Source: CALGFI01 sp963786805 (lineage in GTDB: Bacteria; Actinomycetota; UBA4738; HRBIN12). Taken from it: a DNA stretch of 64,000 nucleotides. Positions 55,411-63,229 of this stretch are shown piece by piece. Location: positions 434,001-498,000 of the forward strand of contig CAWBAK010000002.1 of assembly GCA_963786805.1 (NCBI GenBank). The letters run 5' to 3'. Position numbers and translations under genes: made by a program. The first letter of the stretch is position 1. Each line of letters opens with the position of its first letter. The notes beneath the pieces were generated by a model. That model saw only the letters and a program-made list of their open reading frames with translations, was not told where the DNA came from and ran no database searches.

Positions 55411-56073
55411 ATGACCGACGTCACGACCCGGAGCGAGGACAGCGTCTCGGACGGGCGCGGTGCGACGAAGGACCGTCTGCGGCGGCGAGGCCGGATCCTT
55501 CGGATCGCCGGCATCATCCTGATCCTCGCGGCGGTGGCTGTCGGCGGGTACGTCTGGTGGACCCTTTGGGGTACGGGGTTCGCGACGCGTGCCGCCCAGA
55601 ACGACCTTCGGCCAGCCTTCGAGGAGCGGATCGCCAGCAGGCCCGCCGCGGAGGCTCCTCCCCGAACGGTGAACGTCCCCGGTTCGGCCGTCGCGGTCCT
55701 GCGGATCCCGCAGATCGAGCTGGACTACGTGGTCGTCGAGGGGACCGACACCGAGTCGTTGAAGAAAGGCCCCGGACACTACTCCGGGACCTCGTATCCG
55801 TGGGAGGAGACTGGGCGAGTCGGGATCGCCGGCCATCGAACGACGTACGGCGCACCGTTCTGGTCTCTCGACGAGCTCAGGCCGGGGAGCCGCATCGTTC
55901 TGGCGACCGAGTTCGGGATCTTCAACTACCGAGTCACGAGGACGGCGATCATCAACCCGTCAGAAGACTCGATCCTCGATCCCACGAAGGCCCCGACGTT
56001 GGTTCTGACGACGTGCAACCCACGCTTCTCCGCGGCCGAGCGCCTCGTCGTGTTCGCCGAGCGAGTCGGGTAG
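55411..56073 (+). CDS. Class E sortase
   Basis: This is a 220-residue transpeptidase that anchors proteins to the cell wall. A basic N-terminal tail leads to one membrane helix (about 30-50). The sortase domain carries the catalytic triad His142 (IAGHRTTYG), Cys202 (LTTCNP) and Arg211 (AERLVVF). The TxTTC-NP pattern with RFSAAERL is the class E form usual in high-GC Gram positives, which recognises LAxTG-like signals. No such substrate is seen in the visible part of the window. ATG at 55411 lies 84 bp from the divergent helicase start. Confidence 0.9.
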   Translation: MTDVTTRSEDSVSDGRGATKDRLRRRGRILRIAGIILILAAVAVGGYVWWTLWGTGFATRAAQNDLRPAFEERIASRPAAEAPPRTVNVPGSAVAVLRIPQIELDYVVVEGTDTESLKKGPGHYSGTSYPWEETGRVGIAGHRTTYGAPFWSLDELRPGSRIVLATEFGIFNYRVTRTAIINPSEDSILDPTKAPTLVLTTCNPRFSAAERLVVFAERVG

Positions 56074-56079
56074 GCGTTG

Positions 56080-56898
56080 GTGCTCGACAGGGAAAACGGC
56101 TCGAGCTGCGAGGATCGTCGCCACGACCTGGGTCCCGGAAATGTCGAAGGAAGCGCCTTCGGGGAACGTGGTATCTCCAAGCGGCTCGAGACGCTTTCGA
56201 GCCTCGGACCACTCAAGGGGAGATACCTTCTCGACATCGGTTGTGCGAGCGGCACGTACACGGTGCGCTTGGCCGAGCGATTCACACATGTGGAAGCGAT
56301 CGACGTCGAACCGAAGCGGTTGAGGATCTTCGCCGATCGGCTGGCCGGCTCCCCCTTGTCCGATCGCATCGGGCTCTCACTTGCCTCCGCCGAGACGATG
56401 CCGTACCGGACCGACACATTCGACGCCGTTACCGCGATCGAGGTTCTGGAGCACATCCCGCATCTCGATGCCGCGCTGGCCGAGGTCTACCGGGTTCTGA
56501 AACCCGGAGGGTGGTTCTTCGTCACGGGCCCCAACCGTTACTTCCCGCTCGAGAGTCACGGGCCCTTGATCCGAGGGCGTCGCTACAAGCCCTCCCGCGT
56601 CCCGTTCCTGCCCTGGGTGCGTCCACTCCACAGGCGCTGGTCGGACGCCCGCTCCTTCACCGTTCGTTCACTGGGAAGGAGGATCAGGGGACACGGCTTC
56701 GAACCGGGCGGTCACGCCTATCTGATGCCGCCGTTCGACCGTTCACCGGTGGGGAGACGCATTCGGCCGCTGACGGATGCGCTCGAGCGGACGCCTCTTC
56801 ATTTCTTCGGCTTGACCCTCCTGATCGTCAGCAGGAAGCCAGGCCCATCCGTTCACTCCCACTCGATCGTGCCCGGTGGCTTCGACGTGACGTCGTAG
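56080..56898 (+). CDS. SAM-dependent methyltransferase (class I, Methyltransf_11 type)
   Basis: A 272-residue methyltransferase. LLDIGCASGTYTVRLA near residue 49 is motif I, and VEAIDVEPKRL, DAVTAIEVLEHI and RVLKPGGWFFVTGPNRY complete the SAM fold. A basic, variable C-terminal region may bind the substrate, perhaps a lipid or glycan. GTG at 56080 or the TTG at 56077 could start it; both lie 3-6 bp after the sortase stop, so the two genes are probably co-transcribed. Its last 46 bases overlap guaA on the other strand, and the C-terminal 20 residues may be an extension. Confidence 0.78.
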   Translation: MLDRENGSSCEDRRHDLGPGNVEGSAFGERGISKRLETLSSLGPLKGRYLLDIGCASGTYTVRLAERFTHVEAIDVEPKRLRIFADRLAGSPLSDRIGLSLASAETMPYRTDTFDAVTAIEVLEHIPHLDAALAEVYRVLKPGGWFFVTGPNRYFPLESHGPLIRGRRYKPSRVPFLPWVRPLHRRWSDARSFTVRSLGRRIRGHGFEPGGHAYLMPPFDRSPVGRRIRPLTDALERTPLHFFGLTLLIVSRKPGPSVHSHSIVPGGFDVTS

Positions 56899-58409
56899 AC
56901 CACGCGATTCACGCCGGGGACCTCGCGCACGATCCGTCCCGCGATCCGGTCGAGCACGTCGTACGGCAGGCGGGCCCAGTCCGCCGTCATCGCGTCCTCG
57001 CTGGTGACGGCGCGAAGGATCACCGGATGCTGATAGGTCCTGCCGTCGCCCATCACGCCCACGCTGCGGACGTCCGCGAGGAGCACGCAGAAGGCCTGCC
57101 ACGTCTCGCGGTCGAGCCCCGCACGGAGGATCTCCTCGCGCACCACGTGATCGGCGGCGCGCACGATCGCCAGGTTGTCCATCGTCACCTCGCCGACGAT
57201 GCGGACGGCCAGCCCCGGACCGGGGAACGGCTGGCGCTGCACGATCTCCTCCGGCAGGCCGAGCTCCGCGCCGACGGTGCGGACCTCGTCCTTGAACAGG
57301 TCCCGGAGCGGTTCGACCAGCTCGAGGTCCATCTTCTCCGGGAGACCCCCGACGTTGTGGTGGCTCTTGATCCTCGCGGCGGTCTTGGAGCCGCTCTCGA
57401 TCACATCGGGGTAGAGCGTGCCCTGGACGAGGAACCGCGCGCCGCGGTGCTCTCGCGCGACTTCCTCGAAGACCCGGATGAACTCCTCGCCGATCCGCTT
57501 GCGCTTGTCCTCGGGATCGATCACGCCGGCGAGCTTGGCCAGGAACCGGTCCGCGGCCTTCACGTGGACGAGCGGCACCTTGAAGTGACGGCCGAAGGTC
57601 TCCTCGACCTGCTCGGGCTCGCCCTCGCGCAGGAGCCCGGTGTCGACGAACACGCAGGTCAGCTGCTCCCCGATCGCCTTGTGGACCAGGAGCGCCGCGA
57701 CCGCGGAGTCGACGCCGCCGGAGAGCCCGCACAGCACCTCCGCGCCGCCGACCTGCTCGCGGATCGCGGCGACGCCCCGCTCGATCACGTTCGCCGGCGT
57801 CCATTCGGGAAGGAGGTCGCAGCCGTCGTAGAGGAAGCGCTTCATGATCGACATCCCCTTCGGCGTGTGCGCGACCTCCGGGTGGAACTGCACGGCGAAG
57901 AGCCCATGCTCGGGGTCCTCCATCGACGCGATGGGGATGGCGTCGGTGCGAGAGGTCACACGGAACCCCTCGGGTGCCCTGGTGACGGCGTCGCCGTGGG
58001 ACATCCACACCTGCTCCTCGGCGGCGAGGTCCTTCAGCAGGACCCCACGGTCGCCGACGTGGAGCTTCGTCCCGCCGTACTCACGCTGCCCCGTCGCCGC
58101 CACCTCGCCGCCGAGTGCCTGCGCCATGAGTTGATGGCCGTAGCAGATGCCGAGCACCGGGATGCCGAGCTCGAACAGGCGGGGATCGACCGAGGGCGCG
58201 CCCTCCTCGTACACGGACGCCGGGCCACCGGAAAGGACGATGCCGGCGGGCCGGCGGGCGGCGACCTCGTCCGCGGAAAGGTCGTGCGGCACGATCTCGG
58301 AATAGACGTGGCACTCGCGGATCCGACGGGCGATCAGCTGGGCGTACTGCGCACCGAGGTCCACGACGAGGACCGGCCGGGAACGGTCCGACGCGGGGAC
58401 GTCCGTCAG
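56853..58409 (-). CDS. guaA: GMP synthase (glutamine-hydrolysing)
   Basis: An enzyme of about 518 residues that converts XMP to GMP with ATP and glutamine. The N-terminal class I amidotransferase has GICYGHQ with the catalytic Cys near 89, and HPEVAHT. The ATP-pyrophosphatase domain has CGLSGGVDSAV; the C terminus ends at VVYDVTSKPPGTIEWE, as in all GuaA. No ATG, GTG or TTG starts before the first strand VLVVDLGAQ except a GTG at 58364 that would cut it. A CTG at 58409 overlapping the preceding stop is my choice and gives a normal length. It is coupled to the guaB3-type gene. Confidence 0.93.
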   Translation of the reverse strand: MTDVPASDRSRPVLVVDLGAQYAQLIARRIRECHVYSEIVPHDLSADEVAARRPAGIVLSGGPASVYEEGAPSVDPRLFELGIPVLGICYGHQLMAQALGGEVAATGQREYGGTKLHVGDRGVLLKDLAAEEQVWMSHGDAVTRAPEGFRVTSRTDAIPIASMEDPEHGLFAVQFHPEVAHTPKGMSIMKRFLYDGCDLLPEWTPANVIERGVAAIREQVGGAEVLCGLSGGVDSAVAALLVHKAIGEQLTCVFVDTGLLREGEPEQVEETFGRHFKVPLVHVKAADRFLAKLAGVIDPEDKRKRIGEEFIRVFEEVAREHRGARFLVQGTLYPDVIESGSKTAARIKSHHNVGGLPEKMDLELVEPLRDLFKDEVRTVGAELGLPEEIVQRQPFPGPGLAVRIVGEVTMDNLAIVRAADHVVREEILRAGLDRETWQAFCVLLADVRSVGVMGDGRTYQHPVILRAVTSEDAMTADWARLPYDVLDRIAGRIVREVPGVNRVVYDVTSKPPGTIEWE

Positions 58410-59566
58410 TGGCCCATCCCCACACGCTGCGCGGTCTGGTACGCCTTGCCCTCGGTCTTGATCGAGGGCGCGACCACCAGTTCGGCCTTCTGGAACTCGC
58501 GGATCGTCGCGTACCCCGTCGTCGCCATCGAGGTGGCGAGGGCGCCGAATAGGTTGAAGGTGCCGTCGTTCTCGTGCGCGGGTCCGACGAGGATCTCCTC
58601 GAGCGAGGCCACCTGCTGCGTCTTCACGCGCGCGCCGCGCGGGAGTGTCGGATGGAACGTCGCCATCCCCCAGTGGTAGCCGCGGCCGGGCGCCTCGTAC
58701 GCGCGGGTGAGCGGCGAGCCGATCATCACGGCGTCGGCGCCGCACGCGATCGCCTTGGCGATGTCTCCGCCGGTCCGCATCCCGCCGTCGGCGATCACCT
58801 GGCAGTAGCGGCCGGTCTCGCGGAGATGCTCCATCCGCGCCGCCGCGGCGTCGGCGATCGCGGTCGCCTGCGGGACGCCGATGCCGAGGACCCCCCGGCT
58901 GGTGCACGCGTTCCCGGGCCCGACCCCGACGAGCACCCCGACGGCGCCCGTTCGCATCAGATGCAAGGCGGTCGTGTACGAGGCGCAGCCCCCGACGATC
59001 ACCGGGATGTCGAAGTTGCGGATGAACTCCTTGAGGTTGAGCGGCTCGGTGTGCGTCGAGACGTGCTCGGCCGAGACCACGGTTCCCTGGACGACCAGGA
59101 TGTGGAGCCCGGCTTCCAGGACGAGCTTGGCATAGCGTTCGACGCGCTGGGGCGTGAGTGAGGCGCACGAGATCGCGCCGCTCTCGACGATCTCGCGGAT
59201 GCGCGCGCCGACCAGCTCGTCCTTGACGGGCTCCTTGTAGAGCTCCTGCATCCGGCGCGTCGCCTTGTCGTCGGGCAGCTCGGCGATCTCCTCGTAGATC
59301 GGCTCGGGATCCTCGTAGCGGGTCCAGAGGCCCTCGAGGTTCAGGCACGCGAGGCCGCCGAGCCGTCCGATCTGGGCGGCGGTGGTGGGAGAGACGGCCG
59401 CATCCATCGCCGAGGCCATCATCGGCAGGCGGAAGGTGTAGGCGTCGATCTCCCAGGAGACGTCGACGTCGTCGGGATCGCGCGTGCGTCGTGACGGCAC
59501 GATGGCGACCTCGTCGAACCCGTAGGCGCGCCGCGCGACTTTGGCCTTGCCGATCTCGATCTCCAT
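58406..59566 (-). CDS. GuaB3-family IMP dehydrogenase-related protein (possible GMP reductase)
   Basis: A 386-residue IMPDH/GMPR-fold protein. Seen: the start EIGKAKVARRAYGFDEVAIV, GVGPGNACTSRGVLGIG with the catalytic Cys221, IADGGMRTGGDIAKA and MIGSPLTRAYEAPG. It lacks the CBS pair of GuaB and is about 100 residues shorter, matching the GuaB3 group that occurs in actinobacteria and cyanobacteria. GuaB3 members have been reported to act as GMP reductases; I rely on memory for this. Its stop overlaps the guaA start by 4 bases, so it regulates or balances GMP supply. The ATG at 59566 has GGGAGG upstream. Confidence 0.9.
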   Translation of the reverse strand: MEIEIGKAKVARRAYGFDEVAIVPSRRTRDPDDVDVSWEIDAYTFRLPMMASAMDAAVSPTTAAQIGRLGGLACLNLEGLWTRYEDPEPIYEEIAELPDDKATRRMQELYKEPVKDELVGARIREIVESGAISCASLTPQRVERYAKLVLEAGLHILVVQGTVVSAEHVSTHTEPLNLKEFIRNFDIPVIVGGCASYTTALHLMRTGAVGVLVGVGPGNACTSRGVLGIGVPQATAIADAAAARMEHLRETGRYCQVIADGGMRTGGDIAKAIACGADAVMIGSPLTRAYEAPGRGYHWGMATFHPTLPRGARVKTQQVASLEEILVGPAHENDGTFNLFGALATSMATTGYATIREFQKAELVVAPSIKTEGKAYQTAQRVGMGH

Positions 59567-59588
59567 GCCCCTCCCCCGTCATGCAGCG

Positions 59589-59613
59589 GCGCCCACCCCG
59601 ATCGGGTGGGCGC
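59589..59613. promoter_or_regulatory. 10-bp hairpin in the guaB3 leader
   Basis: GCGCCCACCC-CGATC-GGGTGGGCGC is a perfect 10-bp stem with a 5-base loop, 22 bp upstream of the guaB3 ATG on the minus strand. It could be a leader stem acting on guaB3-guaA or a terminator from upstream. No U-tract is present. Confidence 0.45.
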
Positions 59614-59705
59614 GGTCATTCCATGCCGGGACGCTATCACGCATCACCGGAGCGGCCCGTTGCGGTATGGATGTGCTCTCTTGGTTTTCTGGGACTCGCG
59701 CGGGC

Positions 59706-59753
59706 TTGGCTGGCGGACGGGCTCTGGCTACGATGATCACACTCAGTGGTCAT
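59706..59753 (+). promoter_or_regulatory. Candidate promoter overlapped by an operator-like palindrome
   Basis: TTGGCT (59706-59711) and TACGAT (59729-59734) are spaced 17 bp apart. ATGATCAC-ACTCA-GTGGTCAT (59733-59753), an inverted repeat with 7 of 8 matches, overlaps the -10 box and likely start site. A repressor bound there would block the promoter of the small membrane pair at 59801-60600. Confidence 0.45.
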
Positions 59754-59800
59754 GATTGTCGGTCGTGAGCACACCGTGAACTGCCTCAGAAGGGGGATCG

Positions 59801-60079
59801 ATGAAACCCTGGCTCCGTCGGGTGATCTTCTACGGGGGCACGCTCGTCATCGTCGTGGTCATGTGCCAGAACTTCTTCAAGGAGGCGTTCCTTACCGTCT
59901 TCGGCGACGAAACGGGGGAAAGCCTCTTCTCCTTCGTCCGCACCAACGTCGAGGCACCGATCTCGATCATCTTCATCGCCCTCTACCTCGACCTGATCAT
60001 GGCCAAGAAGCCCCCGCCCGGTGCCGCCCACAACCCGCCCGTCTTCGGGTTGCCGGCCGGCTCTGACCGCCCGGTTTAG
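59801..60079 (+). CDS. Small two-helix membrane protein, one copy of a GDxTG module
   Basis: A 92-residue protein. Two hydrophobic helices (about 8-23 and 53-67) flank GDETGES at 35-41, followed by Glu51 and Asp64 in LYLDLI. A short Pro-rich tail (KKPPPGAAHNPP) follows. The same module occurs twice in the next gene, at identical spacing: GD 35-36, E51 and D64 are in the same register. ATG at 59801 follows AGAAGGGGG. No known family is recognised. The pair may form a membrane complex, which is inferred from the shared modules. Confidence 0.6.
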   Translation: MKPWLRRVIFYGGTLVIVVVMCQNFFKEAFLTVFGDETGESLFSFVRTNVEAPISIIFIALYLDLIMAKKPPPGAAHNPPVFGLPAGSDRPV

Positions 60080-60099
60080 GTGGGCACCGCCGACAACCG

Positions 60100-60600
60100 A
60101 TGAGTCTCAACGCCCGACGGGTCACCTACGCCGCCCTCTTCGTCTTGGCCATGGTGACCATGGGCTGGGAAGTCGTCTACGATCTGTGGCGAACCGTGCT
60201 CGGTGACCAGACCGGCGAAGCCATGGCGAGGTTCTGGGACCTCCAGGTCGAGTCGTATTGGAACGCGCTGCTCTTCGTCTTCATCCTGGATCTCATCTAC
60301 GGGATGCACCGCGGGGCGGACGGTGGATGGGGATTCGCTCCGGCGAGCCTCAAGGTGCGCCTGGCCACGTACTCGGCTCTCGTCCTGCTCTGCATCGTGT
60401 GCAGTGCGGAAAGTCCCTTGCGTACGGTGCTCCAGCCCCTGCTCGGCGACACCGTGGGCGCATCGGTCGCTCACTACTTCCGCCGCGCCCTCGAAGGGGT
60501 GTTGGCCACCATCGGTCTCATGATCTTCATGGACTTCGTCAAGCCCGGCCGCATGAGCGAGGTCGCCGACAAGACGCCACCGTCTGTCGCATCTGGCTAG
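60100..60600 (+). CDS. Membrane protein built from two copies of the GDxTG module
   Basis: A 166-residue protein with about four hydrophobic helices. Copy one has Y10, GDQTGE at 35-40, E51 and D64 (FILDLIYG). Copy two has GDTVGA at 116-121, E132 and D145 (MIFMDFV), offset by 81 residues. The two copies resemble the single module of the preceding gene, so this gene arose by duplication and fusion. ATG at 60100 lies 20 bp after the previous stop; the ribosome site is weak, so coupling is likely. The function is unknown. It converges with cysC. Confidence 0.6.
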   Translation: MSLNARRVTYAALFVLAMVTMGWEVVYDLWRTVLGDQTGEAMARFWDLQVESYWNALLFVFILDLIYGMHRGADGGWGFAPASLKVRLATYSALVLLCIVCSAESPLRTVLQPLLGDTVGASVAHYFRRALEGVLATIGLMIFMDFVKPGRMSEVADKTPPSVASG

Positions 60601-60624
60601 AGAGACGATCGCTGGGACAGATCG

Positions 60625-61269
60625 CTAGCTCCCCTCGGCGACGTGGCCGCTCTGCGTCACGCGAAGATCCGTCAGGCCGGAGTGCCTCCGCTCCCCCTCG
60701 ATCATGATCGCCGCGTCCTCGATGTAGCCGAGCTCTTGAAGCTTCGTGAGAACGTTCTGAAGCGACTCGATCGGTTCCTCGACCATCGTGTCGAGCACGA
60801 GCTCCGGGTTCTCGGGCGCCTCGTAGGGATCGTCCACGCCGGTGAAGCCGGTGATCTCGCCGGCGAACGCCTTCTTGTACAGACCCTTGGGGTCGCGGTG
60901 CTCGGCGATCTCGTCAACCGTCGCGTGCACGTAGACCTCGACGAAGTCACCGATCGTCGCCCGGATCTCGTCACGGGTCTCCTTGTAGGGCGAGATCGGA
61001 CAGCAGATCGTCGCGACGCCGTTGCGCGTCAGCATCTCGGCGACGAACCCGATCCTTCGGACGTTCGTGTCGCGGTCCTCCTTGCTGAAGCCGAGCCCCT
61101 TGCTCAGGTTCTGCCGCACGACGTCGCCGTCCAGGATCTCGGTCTTCATGTTCCGCGTCTGGAGCTCGTGATAGAGCATCTCGGCGATCGTCGACTTGCC
61201 GGCCCCCGACAGCCCGGTGAACCAGACCGTGAACCCTTTCTGTCCCGATGCGTCGCGCGGCTGTGTCAC
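60625..61269 (-). CDS. cysC: Adenylylsulfate kinase
   Basis: A 214-residue enzyme that phosphorylates APS to PAPS, the sulfuryl donor. P-loop GLSGAGKST near 19-27, LDGDVVRQNLSKGLGFSKED and CPISPYKETRDEI match the family. The C-terminal 40 residues (SLQNVLTKLQELGYIEDAA) are an extension beyond the core. The GTG at 61269 overlaps the stop of the upstream phosphatase-superfamily gene (GTGA). With no cysDN or cysH gene in the window, PAPS could serve sulfotransfer rather than assimilation; this is open. Confidence 0.92.
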   Translation of the reverse strand: MTQPRDASGQKGFTVWFTGLSGAGKSTIAEMLYHELQTRNMKTEILDGDVVRQNLSKGLGFSKEDRDTNVRRIGFVAEMLTRNGVATICCPISPYKETRDEIRATIGDFVEVYVHATVDEIAEHRDPKGLYKKAFAGEITGFTGVDDPYEAPENPELVLDTMVEEPIESLQNVLTKLQELGYIEDAAIMIEGERRHSGLTDLRVTQSGHVAEGS

Positions 61270-62662
61270 AGAAAGCTCCTCCCCACGGCGCCTTCCGGCG
61301 CCTCGATGTCGTAGAGCGACAGGATCGAAGGTCCGACGTCGACGAGGTTCAGGTCCCGCACCTCACCCGTTCGCTGTCCGGGTAGACCGGCCATCGCGAA
61401 CACGCCCATGCGATCGTGGTTCGCGCCGTCGGGACCGGTGTCGTTCTCGTACGTGTAGATGCTTCGGTTCCCGATCGAGCCGACGGACCGCCACGCGAGG
61501 TCGCCGAAGTAGACGATCAGGTCGGGCGCGACACCCTGCACCTCGGTGTACACGTCCTGCGGTTTCATGACCTTCGTGCCGAGCGGCTCGCCGTCCGGTC
61601 CCGGAGCGGCTTCCAGCTTCGCGATCAACTCGTCCCGAGTTTCCTCATAGCGAGCGGGGTCGACGATCCCTTGCGGTTCGCGTCCTCTCACGTTGAGGAA
61701 CAGCCGGCCGTAGTAGCCACCGTCACCCCACGCGATCGTCTGACTCCAGTCCATCACCGCATCCCTGATCGGGATCACGTGCGAGGGATACGCCTCAACA
61801 GCGAGGTACCCCTCACGGATCAACCAGTCGTTGAAGCAGAAACCACCCATCATCGGCCGGGCACCGTGGTCGCTCATGACCACCGTGATGGCGTCCTCCG
61901 GAAGGACGTCGAGCAGCTTCCCACCTCGAGGTCGAGGAACCGGTAGTAGTCCTGGAAGGCCGTCTCGTACTTGTTGCCGGGCTCGTAGAGGGGGTGCGTC
62001 GGATCCCAGTGCTGCCAGAACACGTGGTGCAGGCGGTCGGGCGCGATCTCACACAGCATGAAGAAGTCCCATGGTTTCTCGGCCGCGAGCTTGCGCCCCA
62101 CCTGGAACCGCCGCTCGGTCATCTTGAAGACCTGATCGAGCGCGACGTCATGGCCCGCTCGTCGGAAGTCCGGGATGTCGAAGATGTAGTCGTTGCCCTC
62201 ACCGAGCTCGCCGACGATCTCGGTCTCGAGCTCGGACGGATACGCCCACGATTTCGCCGAAGGCGGCGTGAGGAAGCACCCGACGCGCCACCCGGGGAAC
62301 TCCTTCGGCGGCGGGAACGACGGCGGGACCCCGATCAACAGGGATCGGAGACCCTTGCCCCCCAGGGCGTCCCAGACCGCGGGCTCCTTGACGGCGTCCG
62401 CGGTCGCGATCGAAAGACCGTCGTACGAGGTGTCCTTGCGGTTGCGGAACCCGTAGATCCCCAGCTGGCCCGGCGTCTTGCCGGTCATCGCGCATGCCCA
62501 CGCCGGAACCGTGATCGGCGGCGTGATGCTCGCCAGGTCTCCCCACATCCCGCGCTGCATCAAGGCGTGGATGTTCGGCGTCTCGGCGGCGAAGTCGCGG
62601 AACAGGAGCTGGGGTGTGGCGCAATCCAGCCCGATCACCGCGACCCGTGGGTTGTCCGGCAT
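61266..62662 (-). CDS. Alkaline phosphatase-superfamily phosphodiesterase/nucleotide pyrophosphatase-like, frameshifted
   Basis: A protein of the type I phosphodiesterase/nucleotide pyrophosphatase clan. Metal-site residues: VIGLDCATP (Asp), PPITVPAWACAMTG with the nucleophile Thr, VVMSDHGARP (Asp-His) and GANHDRMGVF. One base is missing near 61919-61924 in a G-run: the frame leaves YRFLDLEVG and continues as KLLDVLPEDAITVVMSDHG in the next. Adding one base gives 465 residues. ATG at 62662 follows GAGAGGAG. Its stop overlaps cysC. The pairing with a PAPS-forming kinase suggests nucleotide or sulfate-ester turnover, which is inferred. Confidence 0.85.
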
Positions 62663-62763
62663 GGGCTCCTCTCGGGTCGTCACGGAACGGAGCCGGTCGA
62701 CCCGGCTCCGGCGCTCATGCTATCAACGTGGCGGTGGCGCCGACCTGCGAGAATGCGCCGTCG

Positions 62764-63162
62764 GTGAGCCTCCTTCGACGGGTGTTGTTGTGGCAGGCAG
62801 CGCTCTGGGCCGCCTTCGGCCTGGCCATCGCCTCGCTTCCGGCGGCGGTGCTCGAGGGTCTCTTCGGCCAGGCTCCGCTGATCGACTACGGTTGGTCTCG
62901 CCTGGCGGGAATCGGCGCGTTCTGTTTGGCGCTCAACATGGTGCTCGTGGCGCGGCGGATCGAAGACATCTGGTGGTTCAGCTGGACATTTGTCGTCTTC
63001 GAATCAGGGACGCTCGCGGCATCGCTGGCGAACGCCCTGGGTGCGAGGTCATCGAGCTCCGGCGCACTCTTTTGGTGGCTGCTTGCGGTCATCGCGGCGG
63101 CGTCCTTAACGCTTCTGGTTGTCGGCCTCGCCAAGACCGGCACCGAAACGCCGCCCGCCTAA
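62764..63162 (+). CDS. Four-helix membrane protein
   Basis: A 132-residue protein with hydrophobic helices near residues 8-28, 42-60, 70-88 and 105-122. The loops are short, with few charged residues. I do not recognise a family. The GTG at 62764 begins SLLRRVLLWQAALW, an amphipathic start with positive residues. It lies 101 bp from the divergent phosphatase gene and converges with the PKD-domain gene. Confidence 0.5.
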   Translation: MSLLRRVLLWQAALWAAFGLAIASLPAAVLEGLFGQAPLIDYGWSRLAGIGAFCLALNMVLVARRIEDIWWFSWTFVVFESGTLAASLANALGARSSSSGALFWWLLAVIAAASLTLLVVGLAKTGTETPPA

Positions 63163-63229
63163 CGCGCTCATCCATGCCTTTTTCCACCCAAGGGAAGGGC
63201 CGCGTCCTTTCCATCGTTCCATGCCGACG

